Part shown: piece after piece, positions 16,431 to 24,357 of the stretch
Position numbering within the stretch: position 1 is the first letter of the stretch
Layout of the letters: each line of letters starts with the position of its first letter
Assembly (NCBI GenBank): GCA_024697705.1
Contig: JAILFF010000150.1
Coordinates: 1-25,599 of the forward strand
Source: Ruminococcus sp.
GTDB taxonomy: Bacteria; Bacillota; Clostridia; Oscillospirales; Ruminococcaceae
Direction: 5' to 3'
DNA: 25,599 nucleotides
Made by a program: the position numbers and the translations under genes
The notes under the pieces: generated by a model
What the model saw: the letters and a program-made list of their open reading frames with translations, nothing else
Database searches by the model: none
What the model was told of the DNA's origin: nothing

Positions 16431-17876
16431 ATGCTGATGAAGAAAAACAAGAATAAAAACAGCGCGAGAAGTCTTATCACTGCCCGTCAGCTGCATAGCA
16501 TCATAGCCACGGCGATCCTGCTGTTGTGCCTTCTCGGGATCTCTTCGGTTTTCGTCATGCGCGTTTATGTAAATACCGAAAGCTCCTGCTATGAAACGCT
16601 CGCCTCCGAGACCGAGAACGCCGTAAATACCCTTGAATCCAATCTCAGGAGCGATCGGATGACGCTCCGAGTTATGGCGGGCCTTATCGGCAGTTCGAGC
16701 GACATAGACTCCCTTGAAGTCGGCGGTTATCTTACAAATTACGACGTAAACAGCCTTATCACACAGATAGGCATACTTCTCCCGGGCGACGAGCTGATGT
16801 CGTCAAAAAGCCGCCGCGGGATAACACACGGAGAAATGAGCTTTGAAGAGGAATCGCACCGCGGCGAGCATATCAGCAGCCTTCAGCCATCGGGTGTAAA
16901 CCCGAACGCTATGGTGATACGAAATTACGTTCCCCTGCGGCGTGACGGTCTCTGTATCGGTATGCTTTACAGCGCGGCAAGCCCTTCAAATATCGCCAAG
17001 GCATGGCTGCCCGCTCTTTACAACAGACAGAGCACCTGCTATGTGGTAGACCGCAGGTCGGGAGAAGTGATAATCAATTCCTCGTCCGACGGACTTACCG
17101 CAATAAACGAGATACCGTTCATTCAGACAAACTCCGACTACACAAAGGTAGACGCCGTCTGCAACATCTTAGACGGCAAAAAGGGCTATTCGGTATTCAA
17201 GACAGACCGTGCGAGCGAAAAACAATATATGTGCTATCTTCCGTTCAGCATCGAGGACTGGGAAATAGTGGTCGTTGTTCCGGAAAGCATGGTATTCTCC
17301 GAAGTTACGCCTATCCGCAAAAGTATATATACGCTGATCGTCGCAGTTGTTGCGATCATCTTATTCTATGTGCTGTGGATCGTCCGCGAGCTGCGCAGTT
17401 CGATAATCGAGACCGAGCAAAAAGCCAACACCGACATTCTTACGGGCTTGCAGAACCGCAACCGATACGAGGCGTTTCTCAGTAAGGTCGGAGATTCCTG
17501 CAAGGGATTCTCATGTATCTATATCGACGCCAACGGTCTGCACGATCTCAACAACACCAAGGGGCATTACGCGGGAGACCAGATGCTTCGATTTATAGCC
17601 GATACCCTTAAAGTACAGTTCGGCAGTGAAAACACCTACCGTATCGGCGGCGATGAGTTTGTCGTGTTCCGTTCGGGGGCGAAAGCTGCCGAAATAAGCG
17701 AGAAGCTTTCGGGCTTTACGGAGGCGCTTGCCCGCAACGACTATCACGCGGCTGTCGGCACGAGCTTCTATGAAGAAGGAATGAGCACGGAAGAGCTGAT
17801 CGCGGGCGCCGAAAAGAAGATGTACGCAGCTAAAGAGAAATACTATGAGAGCATCGGCAAATCTATGAGGATATAA
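16431..17876 (+). CDS. Membrane diguanylate cyclase with extracellular sensor domain
   Basis: This protein should make cyclic-di-GMP in response to an outside signal. A basic N-terminus precedes a membrane helix at about 20-44. Residues about 45-295 lie outside and look like a double-Cache sensor by their arrangement between two helices and by segments such as YVVDRRSGEVIINSS; this is inferred. A second helix lies at about 300-322. The GGDEF domain follows, with NTDILTGLQNRNRYE, YIDANGLHDLNN and an intact GGDEF at 406-410. No RxxD inhibition site precedes it. The ribosome binding site is weak (AAGGA, 11 bases before ATG 16431; a second in-frame ATG lies at 16437). It lies 47 bp after the hybrid kinase and 26 bp before a solute-binding lipoprotein, which may present ligand to the sensor domain. 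Confidence 0.92.
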   Translation: MLMKKNKNKNSARSLITARQLHSIIATAILLLCLLGISSVFVMRVYVNTESSCYETLASETENAVNTLESNLRSDRMTLRVMAGLIGSSSDIDSLEVGGYLTNYDVNSLITQIGILLPGDELMSSKSRRGITHGEMSFEEESHRGEHISSLQPSGVNPNAMVIRNYVPLRRDGLCIGMLYSAASPSNIAKAWLPALYNRQSTCYVVDRRSGEVIINSSSDGLTAINEIPFIQTNSDYTKVDAVCNILDGKKGYSVFKTDRASEKQYMCYLPFSIEDWEIVVVVPESMVFSEVTPIRKSIYTLIVAVVAIILFYVLWIVRELRSSIIETEQKANTDILTGLQNRNRYEAFLSKVGDSCKGFSCIYIDANGLHDLNNTKGHYAGDQMLRFIADTLKVQFGSENTYRIGGDEFVVFRSGAKAAEISEKLSGFTEALARNDYHAAVGTSFYEEGMSTEELIAGAEKKMYAAKEKYYESIGKSMRI

Positions 17877-17902
17877 ACCATTTCAAAGGAGGTTAATCAA
17901 CC

Positions 17903-19843
17903 ATGATGAAACAACGACCGCTGAAAAGGATAGCCGCCTGCGCTTTAAGCTTGGTCTTTATGTGCGGCTGCTCGGAAAAGCTGCCCTCGCTGGAGAATGA
18001 GAGCGAGGAAACAACAGCCGAAAATATCTATAACATGGTATATTTCGGCGAGATCAACACTCTCAATTATTTAAAGACCGATACGGAGGTCGATTACGGG
18101 CTCTGTTCCAATCTGGTGGACAATCTTATCGACTATGACAAATACGGCAATATTATCCCCGGACTTGCGGAAAGCTGGTCGTCGAACGCGGACATGACCG
18201 AATGGACGTTCAATATCCGCAAGGGCGTTAAGTGGGTCGATTGCGAGGGCAACGAGATCGCCGAAGTCAAAGCCGACGACTGGGTAGCGGCGGCGCAGTA
18301 TGTCAACAATTATGTTAACGAGGGCGGCAATCAGTACATCTACGCTACCGGCGGAACAGTACACAACGCGCAGAATTACTACGATTATACCGAATACATG
18401 ACCCTCAGCGAGGGCGGCAAGCTGACGACGGACGAAAACGGCGACGAGATAACTCCCGTACCCGAGGTCAAGCCCGAAGAGATCGGCGTAACGGCGCCCG
18501 ACGATTACACGCTTGTCTACACCCTCGACCAGCCCTGCTCGTTCTTCTTAAGCTGCCTTTCTTACTCGGCGTATATGCCCGTAAACCGTGCTTTTCTGAA
18601 CGAATCGGGCGATATGTTCGGGCGAAGCAAGGAGAATATCCTCTATAACGGAGCCTTCCGTCTTACCGAATATATCCCGCAGGAAAGGCGCGTTCTTGTC
18701 AAAAACGAAAAATACTGGGACAAGGATAACGTTCACATCGACAAGATAAACGCACGTTTCAGAAAGGACGCTTCCGAGCTGGAGCCGTCGTCGTTCCTTA
18801 ACGGAGAGATCGACCAGGTACTTCTCGACAGCGAGATGATGAAAAAGTGGATGGCTGATCCCGAAGCAGCCTCGCAGGTACACAGTATGCGCCCCGATAT
18901 TGCTTACAGCTATTTCTACTGCTTCAATTTCAAGCCCGAATTCGGCGCGAAATACGAGCCCGACAACTGGAGCAAGGCAGTAGTTAACGAGGATTTCCGC
19001 AAGTCGATATTACATTCGCTCGACCGCCGCGCACTGGCGGAGGTCTACGAGCCGTACAATCCCGATATACTGCTGCAAAAGACCGTAACTCCGCTTACGT
19101 TCCTGTCTGTTGGCGGCAAGGACTACACCGAGCTTGCGCCGTTTGAGCATATAATATCAAGCGACCCCTTCGATCAGGCTCTTGCGAGAGAATACCGCGA
19201 CAAGGCGAAGGAAGCGCTTTCTGCGGAGGGCGTGACTTTCCCGATAAAGGTGCTTGTTCCGTACAATCCCGCGATATTGAACTGGGGCGAGGAATGTCAG
19301 TTAGCCGAAAGACAGCTTGAAGACACGCTGGGCTCCGATTTTATAGATGTTATCGTCGAGCGCGGTCCCGACACGGGATTCCTTTCGGCAGTGCGCCGAA
19401 GCGGTAAATATGCGCTTCTGCTCTGCAATTACGGAGCCGACTTTGCCGACCCCGCAACCTACGCCGAGCCTTTTTCCGCAGATAACTCCTACAATTTCTG
19501 GGACAAGTCGCCGAACATGGAAATATCGAAGCTGTTCGCCGAGTATTCGGGCTTAGCGGAAAAAGCCTCGAAGACCTACGACAATACCCAGAAGCGCTAT
19601 GAGCTTTACGCGCAGGCGGAGGCTTTGCTGATAGACCACGCCATCATCTGTCCGAGCCGAGTAAGCAACGGCGACGGCTACTTAGCCGACCGTCTGAGCC
19701 AGTTCGACGGGCAGTTTGCACCATACGGTCTTGCGCGTTCGCGGTACAAGGGCATGGTAATCCACGACAAATCCATGAGCATGGACGAATTCAATGCCGC
19801 CTATGAGCAGTGGGAAAATGAAAGGCTGAAAAACACGCAATAA
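17903..19843 (+). CDS. Orphan solute-binding lipoprotein, peptide-type family 5 (OppA-like)
   Basis: This is an extracellular substrate-binding protein of the ABC family that usually takes up oligopeptides, nickel or related solutes. A basic N-terminus and hydrophobic core lead to a lipobox Met-Cys-Gly-Cys, with Cys23 as the lipidated residue. The mature part has family hallmarks: an early NTLNYL segment, GLAESWSSNADMTEWTFNIRKGVKW, and later FNF and RKSILHSLDRRAL. Its 646 residues exceed the usual 520-560, with an acidic insertion near residues 165-200. A strong AAAGGAGGT lies 10 bases before the ATG. No permease or ATPase gene is adjacent. It ends a signalling unit just after a sensor cyclase and before a terminator, so a sensing rather than uptake role is plausible (inference). 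Ligand unknown. Confidence 0.92.
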   Translation: MMKQRPLKRIAACALSLVFMCGCSEKLPSLENESEETTAENIYNMVYFGEINTLNYLKTDTEVDYGLCSNLVDNLIDYDKYGNIIPGLAESWSSNADMTEWTFNIRKGVKWVDCEGNEIAEVKADDWVAAAQYVNNYVNEGGNQYIYATGGTVHNAQNYYDYTEYMTLSEGGKLTTDENGDEITPVPEVKPEEIGVTAPDDYTLVYTLDQPCSFFLSCLSYSAYMPVNRAFLNESGDMFGRSKENILYNGAFRLTEYIPQERRVLVKNEKYWDKDNVHIDKINARFRKDASELEPSSFLNGEIDQVLLDSEMMKKWMADPEAASQVHSMRPDIAYSYFYCFNFKPEFGAKYEPDNWSKAVVNEDFRKSILHSLDRRALAEVYEPYNPDILLQKTVTPLTFLSVGGKDYTELAPFEHIISSDPFDQALAREYRDKAKEALSAEGVTFPIKVLVPYNPAILNWGEECQLAERQLEDTLGSDFIDVIVERGPDTGFLSAVRRSGKYALLLCNYGADFADPATYAEPFSADNSYNFWDKSPNMEISKLFAEYSGLAEKASKTYDNTQKRYELYAQAEALLIDHAIICPSRVSNGDGYLADRLSQFDGQFAPYGLARSRYKGMVIHDKSMSMDEFNAAYEQWENERLKNTQ

Positions 19844-19878
19844 ACCGCATTTTCGGAAAAAATTTCAAACATCGGCAA

Positions 19879-19920
19879 AACGGGGTCAAGGGAGGATTTC
19901 TCCCATGACCCCGTTATTAT
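19879..19920. terminator. Strong bidirectional terminator closing the signalling unit
   Basis: AACGGGGTCA-A-GGGAG pairs with CTCCC-A-TGACCCCGTT, giving 15 base pairs with one A/A mismatch around the loop GATTT. AT-rich tails lie on both sides. It separates the lipoprotein gene from the convergent glycosyltransferase gene, whose stop is at 19922. Confidence 0.93.
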
Positions 19921-19921
19921 A

Positions 19922-21775
19922 TTATTTTTCAACATTCAGCACATAGAACAGTCTGCCGTTCGCTTCGATCATCATTTCTATATCGGGGTCGGCTCCCGTA
20001 AGAATGTCGGTCTCGTCATCAAGAAACCGCTCCCTTACCGAATCGGGGAAAAGCTCATGCTCGGTATCGGCTTCAAGATCGGAACGAAGATCGAAATTCT
20101 CCGCCTGACTTTCGCTGATTATCCCCTTTTCGACAAGCTGCTCACGCTGCCGCTCTGTCAGCAGATAATTGTCCTTTTCGACCCAAACGTAATCGGCGTC
20201 GGGATATTTGCTGCGAAGATTCTCCGCCATGCCCTTAAGATCTTTAGCCGCTGCATAATACGCACTTTCCGATCTGTAAAGATAAGCGCAGGTGTTCGTC
20301 ATGATAAAACGCTGCTCGGGGATTATAACTATCGTCTTTTTCCCCGAAAAACAGTCCGCAGCCTCCGCAACGCTTGTAGGGAAGGTGTCGCAGGTGAAAG
20401 GCGTCCGATCGTTCATATTCGCCCTGACAGCCGATACCGTCAGCAGAACCGCAGTTATCGGCAATGCTGCACGCTTTATCAGCGGAAGATGCTCAAACAC
20501 AAGCTTCAAAACCAGCACCGTAAGCAGACAGACAAACGGATAGCACGGCATAAGATACCTCACCGTACCTTCAAGCGTGTTGGCAATGTCGCAGGAAAGA
20601 TCGACAAAAACGATCGTCCCGACAAGCCCCGTGAAGATCATGACAGGCACATAGCTCGACTCGGCGGCATACCTGCGCAGCCTTTTCGAGCCGCTTTTTA
20701 CCGCCGCAAATGCACGCTTCATCTTCTCCGACTTCCGAAGAAGGAAGATCACGGGCGCGGTTAAAGCACAGATCAGCACCAATGCCGCCAGAACGTAATA
20801 TATCCGCGAGCTTCGCATGAGATAGATCTTAATGCCGTAGGTATACTTTGTTATATAACCGATCACGGCGCGCATCTGTGTGACGAGCCCGTACCGCTTT
20901 TCGCCCGTGCTTTGATTATCGAAGATATGTTCGTATATCGCAGGGAAAAGAGCAACGAATAACAGCAGCGTTCCGAGCATAAACGTTCCGTAAGCCGCCG
21001 ACTGCCGCAGTCCATTTTTTATCAGCAGATAAACGCACACCGCGGCGGTCATCGCGCCGATAAACGCTATCGCCGAATACTGCGTGTTGAAGCCGAGAAA
21101 CGCCGTTATCAGCACAGGCAGCAGCTTTTTGAACGTGACCTCGCCGCCGTAGATCAGCCGCGCCGTGTAGAAGGCGTTCATCACGAGCAGCGCCGTCAGC
21201 AGCGAATACATTCTGATGAAAATAAAGGTGAAAAGCGAGGCGGGAATCGCCGCGAAGAATATGCAGACTGTCAGCGCGTACTTTTCCGAGCGCAGACACA
21301 GCAGCGACAGCCGATAAAGAAAAATCTGCGTTATGCAAAGAAAGACCATGCTCGGAACGAATGCGAACAGCAGCGAAAATCGGTTCGGGAAGAATGAGCA
21401 GATCGTATGCAGAACGCAATAATACAGCACGGGGTGACAGTCAAGCGTCTGATTATGGTACACCGCCGCGTAGTCGAAGCGCTCACCCGGCTGCACGGTG
21501 ATGTAATCGCGGAGCACCGTCCCGCTGACAGGCTCGTCGAAATTCCTGTAAACTTCGTTCTCGTCGATGTAGTTTATGCGCAAGCCGTCGGGCGCATAAA
21601 TGAACGGACCGTCGGTACTGTTCGCCAGTCCGTAGCACCACACCTCGTCGGAAAAAACGCCCTTGCGCTCGGCGAAGAAGCTGATGCTCGCGTAAACGAT
21701 CTGCAATACGATCACAAGCGCCAGCACGATGAGCGCCGCACCCGAACGCGGCTTTCTTATATTTTCATTCTCCAA
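19922..21775 (-). CDS. GT-C fold membrane glycosyltransferase (PMT/ArnT-like)
   Basis: This is a polytopic membrane protein of 617 residues with roughly 11-13 helices. It has features of the GT-C superfamily, which transfers sugars from polyprenyl-phosphate donors on the outer face of the membrane. After the first helix comes FSDEVWCYGLAN, holding the acidic pair typical of the catalytic first loop; HPVLYYCVLH follows, the usual second motif of PMT_2-type proteins. A soluble C-terminal part of about 130 residues follows the last helix. The start is TTG at 21775; an in-frame stop lies three codons upstream and GGTGAT sits 5 bases before it. Acceptor and sugar are unknown. It lies beyond the rpsR terminator and I see no clear promoter of its own after that hairpin, so it may depend on read-through. 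Confidence 0.82.
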   Translation of the reverse strand: MENENIRKPRSGAALIVLALVIVLQIVYASISFFAERKGVFSDEVWCYGLANSTDGPFIYAPDGLRINYIDENEVYRNFDEPVSGTVLRDYITVQPGERFDYAAVYHNQTLDCHPVLYYCVLHTICSFFPNRFSLLFAFVPSMVFLCITQIFLYRLSLLCLRSEKYALTVCIFFAAIPASLFTFIFIRMYSLLTALLVMNAFYTARLIYGGEVTFKKLLPVLITAFLGFNTQYSAIAFIGAMTAAVCVYLLIKNGLRQSAAYGTFMLGTLLLFVALFPAIYEHIFDNQSTGEKRYGLVTQMRAVIGYITKYTYGIKIYLMRSSRIYYVLAALVLICALTAPVIFLLRKSEKMKRAFAAVKSGSKRLRRYAAESSYVPVMIFTGLVGTIVFVDLSCDIANTLEGTVRYLMPCYPFVCLLTVLVLKLVFEHLPLIKRAALPITAVLLTVSAVRANMNDRTPFTCDTFPTSVAEAADCFSGKKTIVIIPEQRFIMTNTCAYLYRSESAYYAAAKDLKGMAENLRSKYPDADYVWVEKDNYLLTERQREQLVEKGIISESQAENFDLRSDLEADTEHELFPDSVRERFLDDETDILTGADPDIEMMIEANGRLFYVLNVEK

Positions 21776-21792
21776 TTGCCATCACCGCCTAA

Positions 21793-21820
21793 ACAAATAC
21801 CCCCGCCGAAGCGAGGGTAT
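21793..21820 (-). terminator. Terminator of the rpsF-ssb-rpsR operon
   Basis: On the minus strand ATACCC-T-CGC and GCG-G-GGGTAT pair over 10 positions (one U-G) around a stable UUCG tetraloop, followed by TTGTTT. It lies 30-53 bp after the rpsR stop. The U run is interrupted, so some read-through into the glycosyltransferase gene is possible. Confidence 0.8.
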
Positions 21821-21849
21821 ATTAATTTCATTATAATGGAAAGCCGTAA

Positions 21850-22086
21850 TCAATCCGCTACATAGGGGAGCAGAGCGAGATGTCTTGCTCTCTTGATAGC
21901 AGAAGTAAGCTCTCTCTGATGATAAGCGCAAGTACCTGTTACTCTGCGGGGAAGGATCTTTCCTCTTTCGGTAGTGCATTTTCTGAGCTTCACTACGTCC
22001 TTGTAATCGATCTTCTCAGCTCTGTCAACGCAGAACATACAAACCTTCTTACGACCTCTCTTAACAGGTCTGGAACCCTTTTCCAT
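21850..22086 (-). CDS. rpsR: 30S ribosomal protein S18
   Basis: S18 is a small-subunit protein that binds as a pair with S6 to the platform of the 30S subunit. The 78 residues are full length and carry the family core, KIDYKDV, LRKCTTERGKILPRR and GTCAYHQRELTSAIKRARHLALLPY. Four cysteines (16, 19, 37 and 53, the first two as CMFC) indicate the zinc-binding form of S18. AGGAGG lies 7 bases before the ATG. It is the last gene of the conserved rpsF-ssb-rpsR operon, 48 bp after ssb, and is followed by a terminator. Confidence 0.98.
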   Translation of the reverse strand: MEKGSRPVKRGRKKVCMFCVDRAEKIDYKDVVKLRKCTTERGKILPRRVTGTCAYHQRELTSAIKRARHLALLPYVAD

Positions 22087-22134
22087 TTCTGAACCTCCTA
22101 ACCGTTATAAATCAAAGAACTGTCAAATTACAGA

Positions 22135-22776
22135 TCAGAAAGGAACTCCGTCGTCGCCGTTTCCTTCACCGCCGAACACCTGAAAATCCTGATACTCGCC
22201 GATACTGATCGGCTCTTCGGACTTAGGCGCCTGATTGTTATTCCCGGGAGCGCCCGACATCAGGGGAGGCTGAATGGGAGCATCGTTACCGTAGCCACCG
22301 CCATAACCACTGTTATTGCCGTAGCCTCCGCCGTAATTGCCGCCCTGCTGATAACCGCCGTTACCGCCATAACCGCCGCCCTGCTGAGGATATCCCCCGC
22401 CGTAGCCGCCGTTATTACCGTAACCGCCGCCATAATTGCCGCCGTTACCGCCGTTAGCTTTCTCACCGGTGAAAGAAGCGCTGTCTATCATTACCTCAAC
22501 GGTATTGTGCTTGACACCGTTCTTATCATCGTAAGAATTGCTTCTCAGCTGTCCTTCGATCGCGATCAATCTGCCCTTGCCGAACCACTTATTAATGAAT
22601 TCAGCCTGCTGTCTCCAAGCAGTACATCTGATAAAATCAGACTGCCTTTCTTCGCCCTGACGAGTAAAAGAACGTTCTACCGCCAGCTGAAAGGACAACA
22701 CAGGGATACCGTTATTAGTCTGCTTGATCTCAAGATCATGAGTGATACGACCCATAAGAATAACTCTGTTCAGCAT
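22135..22776 (-). CDS. ssb: Single-stranded DNA-binding protein
   Basis: SSB coats single-stranded DNA during replication, repair and recombination and recruits partner enzymes. Residues 1-107 are the OB-fold domain, starting MLNRVILMGRI and containing FIRCTAWRQQAEF and GQLRSNSYDD. Residues about 108-165 are an unusually regular Gly/Tyr/Asn linker, and the acidic tip ends DDGVPF, which binds partner proteins. The length of 213 exceeds the common 150-180, owing to the linker. AAGGA lies about 8 bases before the ATG. It sits between rpsF (30 bp) and rpsR (48 bp), the standard place for the housekeeping copy. Confidence 0.98.
   Translation of the reverse strand: MLNRVILMGRITHDLEIKQTNNGIPVLSFQLAVERSFTRQGEERQSDFIRCTAWRQQAEFINKWFGKGRLIAIEGQLRSNSYDDKNGVKHNTVEVMIDSASFTGEKANGGNGGNYGGGYGNNGGYGGGYPQQGGGYGGNGGYQQGGNYGGGYGNNSGYGGGYGNDAPIQPPLMSGAPGNNNQAPKSEEPISIGEYQDFQVFGGEGNGDDGVPF
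22282..22455 (-). repeat. Degenerate Gly-Tyr-Asn coding repeat in the SSB linker
   Basis: Imperfect tandem units encoding GGYGGGYGNN-like peptides produce repeated GCCGCC/GTAACC DNA on the plus strand. The units vary in length and sequence and stay in frame, so this is coding low complexity. Confidence 0.8.
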
Positions 22777-22806
22777 AGAAGTCTTCCTTTCATCACAAAA
22801 CTCTGC

Positions 22807-23097
22807 TTATCTTATGGTAACTAAGAAACGCAGAACGCCGTCGGTGATACCGAGTACACGCTCAAGCTCCGCGGGGAATGCAGTGCCGGAAGTGAAGTTC
22901 CAGAGTACATAGTTGCCCTCGTTCTCATAGTTGATCGGATAAGCGAGCTTTCTCTTGCCCCAGTCGTAGATCTCTACATCGGTAGCGTTAGCCTTGATGA
23001 GAGCGTCAAACTTCTCGGTGAGAGTCTTGACAGTGTCCTCGCCGGCCTTGGAGCTGAAAACCGCTACTGCTTCATAGTTTTCGCTGATCTTTGCCAT
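22807..23097 (-). CDS. rpsF: 30S ribosomal protein S6
   Basis: S6 is a small-subunit protein that pairs with S18 on the 30S platform. The 96 residues are full length, starting MAKISENYEAV and including EIYDWGKRKLAYPI and YENEGNYVLWNF, which are S6 hallmarks. I chose ATG 23097 because GGAGGT lies about 11 bases upstream and homologues begin here. A longer in-frame reading to 23151 would run through the ribosome binding site and leader. It is the first gene of the rpsF-ssb-rpsR operon, with promoter at 23184-23212. Confidence 0.98.
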   Translation of the reverse strand: MAKISENYEAVAVFSSKAGEDTVKTLTEKFDALIKANATDVEIYDWGKRKLAYPINYENEGNYVLWNFTSGTAFPAELERVLGITDGVLRFLVTIR

Positions 23098-23125
23098 TGT
23101 TAATGCGCACCTCCTTGTGGATTCA

Positions 23126-23176
23126 GCCTGCAACAGTGTTATTGCAAGCAAGGATAAGTCATGTTTTCAACACGAC
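23126..23176 (-). promoter_or_regulatory. Structured rpsF leader RNA
   Basis: Two stems can form in the minus-strand leader. GTCGTGT/ACATGAC (23176-23170 with 23164-23158) begins at the predicted start. GCTTGCAA/TTGCAGGC (23149-23142 with 23133-23126) lies about 20 nt before the ribosome binding site. rpsF leaders in many bacteria bind S6:S18 for autoregulation, but I do not see the CCG loop expected of that motif. Confidence 0.4.
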
Positions 23177-23183
23177 ACAATAT

Positions 23184-23212
23184 ATTATACCACAAAAAAA
23201 CGTTCAAGTCAA
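23184..23212 (-). promoter_or_regulatory. Promoter of the rpsF-ssb-rpsR operon
   Basis: On the minus strand TTGACT (23212-23207) and TATAAT (23189-23184) are 17 bp apart. The spacer includes a T run and ends TGTGG. The start should be near 23177, about 80 nt before rpsF. Confidence 0.9.
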
Positions 23213-23251
23213 TAAAGCGGCAGAATATCTAATTGTAAATTTATTGTGAAC

Positions 23252-24229
23252 TCAAAAGAAATATGACATAACGAGCAGGAATCCCAGCGAAAGTATCACC
23301 CAGCTTGCGAAAGCGCCGATAACGCTCGCCCATGAGGTGCCGCCCGCGCAGCGGATCTTCTCCTTAGTCTTTATGTCGGGTTCCTTCTCGCCGAAGCCTG
23401 CGCGTATCGCGGAGATATCTTTCCTTGCCTTCCGATAGTACCAGTAATTAGCAAAAGCCGCCGCGATTATCTGCACCGAAAGGTTCCCCAGCGAGCAGAT
23501 CTGCAAAATGCCCTGAAATCCCTCGGATTTCACGTTCAGATCGGTCGTGAAGAGCACCTGCCCGAGCGTACCGAGCTGCCCGTATAGTATCAGCGTCGGA
23601 ATATCGAGCAGGAACGAAAGAAGCAGGAACAGGATCCCCTGCTTGGTCATTCTGCGGTAGAAGAAATAGAAATTCGGGAAAAAGAACGCCCCGATGTTGA
23701 ACGACAGCTTGCCGCCCGTCTTGGCGAACTTCACGAAATTAGTAATAAGCGTTATCGAACGGTTGCCGATGTAATCGAAGAAATCGCCGAGCTTTATACC
23801 GTCAAGATCGGACTGCGCGGTGAGCCTTATCGGGCGCGGCTGAGGCATTACTCCGCCGTTTTCGCCGTCCAAGCCGTCTGCGCCGTTCATATTCATGTAC
23901 TGAGCAAAGCCGTCCGGCACGTTGTTGAACGGTCTTTCGCCGAAACGCGCCGCGTCGAGAGGCATACCGCACTCGCCGCAGAATTTCTGCCCGGGCGCGT
24001 TCTCGGTACCGCATCGGCTGCACCGAAGCGTATTCGGAGCTGCATTTTCCTGCGAGGACTCCCAGCTGCCGCCGTTTTCATGCAGTTCGGCGTTCACGCA
24101 GATATCGTCCTCGGGCCAGCACTCCTTATGGTAAGGCGTTCCGCAGTCGGGGCACACCACTATCTCATCGTTCTCCTCAAACGGTTTGCCGCACACGATA
24201 CACTTTTCACCTGTGTATTTATTTGCCAT
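23252..24229 (-). CDS. RING-like and zinc-ribbon membrane protein (DUF2628-like)
   Basis: The function is not known. Residues about 8-45 form a treble-clef zinc finger like the prokaryotic RING family 1: Cys10, Cys13, Cys26, Cys29, His34, Cys37 and Cys44, within CPDCGTPYHKECW. A second zinc ribbon uses Cys70, Cys73, Cys84 and Cys87. A flexible Asn/Gly/Pro segment follows to about 140. The membrane part at about 175-325 has four or so helices, beginning GAFFFPNFYFFYRRMTKQG, which resembles DUF2628 proteins. The zinc domains should face the cytoplasm. AAAGGA lies about 9 bases before the ATG and an extended -10 precedes it at 24304-24312. It stands alone between the FkbM gene and the rpsF promoter, with no clear terminator. 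Similar clostridial proteins are uncharacterised as far as I know. Confidence 0.85.
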   Translation of the reverse strand: MANKYTGEKCIVCGKPFEENDEIVVCPDCGTPYHKECWPEDDICVNAELHENGGSWESSQENAAPNTLRCSRCGTENAPGQKFCGECGMPLDAARFGERPFNNVPDGFAQYMNMNGADGLDGENGGVMPQPRPIRLTAQSDLDGIKLGDFFDYIGNRSITLITNFVKFAKTGGKLSFNIGAFFFPNFYFFYRRMTKQGILFLLLSFLLDIPTLILYGQLGTLGQVLFTTDLNVKSEGFQGILQICSLGNLSVQIIAAAFANYWYYRKARKDISAIRAGFGEKEPDIKTKEKIRCAGGTSWASVIGAFASWVILSLGFLLVMSYFF

Positions 24230-24303
24230 AGACCGATTTCCTTTCTTTCATATCTTTCCAAAACAATGCCTATTGTGCCACACTTAAATTTTTGTATTAT
24301 TAT

Positions 24304-24312
24304 ATTATACCA
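24304..24312 (-). promoter_or_regulatory. Extended -10 promoter of the zinc-finger membrane protein
   Basis: On the minus strand TGGTATAAT lies about 75 bp before the start codon. The -35 region is a T-rich stretch without a good TTGACA match. Confidence 0.55.
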
Positions 24313-24357
24313 TATTTCTAAAAAAAAGAAAAGCCACTTTACAAAAAATTCACACTT

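Noticed and set aside
21830..21835. TATAAT-like -10 on the minus strand between rpsR and the GT-C gene
   Set aside because: No -35 at proper spacing, and transcripts from it would meet the terminator hairpin before the gene.
22282..22455. Repeat block in ssb as a possible CRISPR or tandem array
   Set aside because: Units are irregular in length, in frame and encode the Gly-rich SSB linker.
23098..23151. Upstream extension of rpsF to 23151
   Set aside because: It runs through the GGAGGT ribosome binding site and leader; S6 proteins begin at the internal MAKISENYE.
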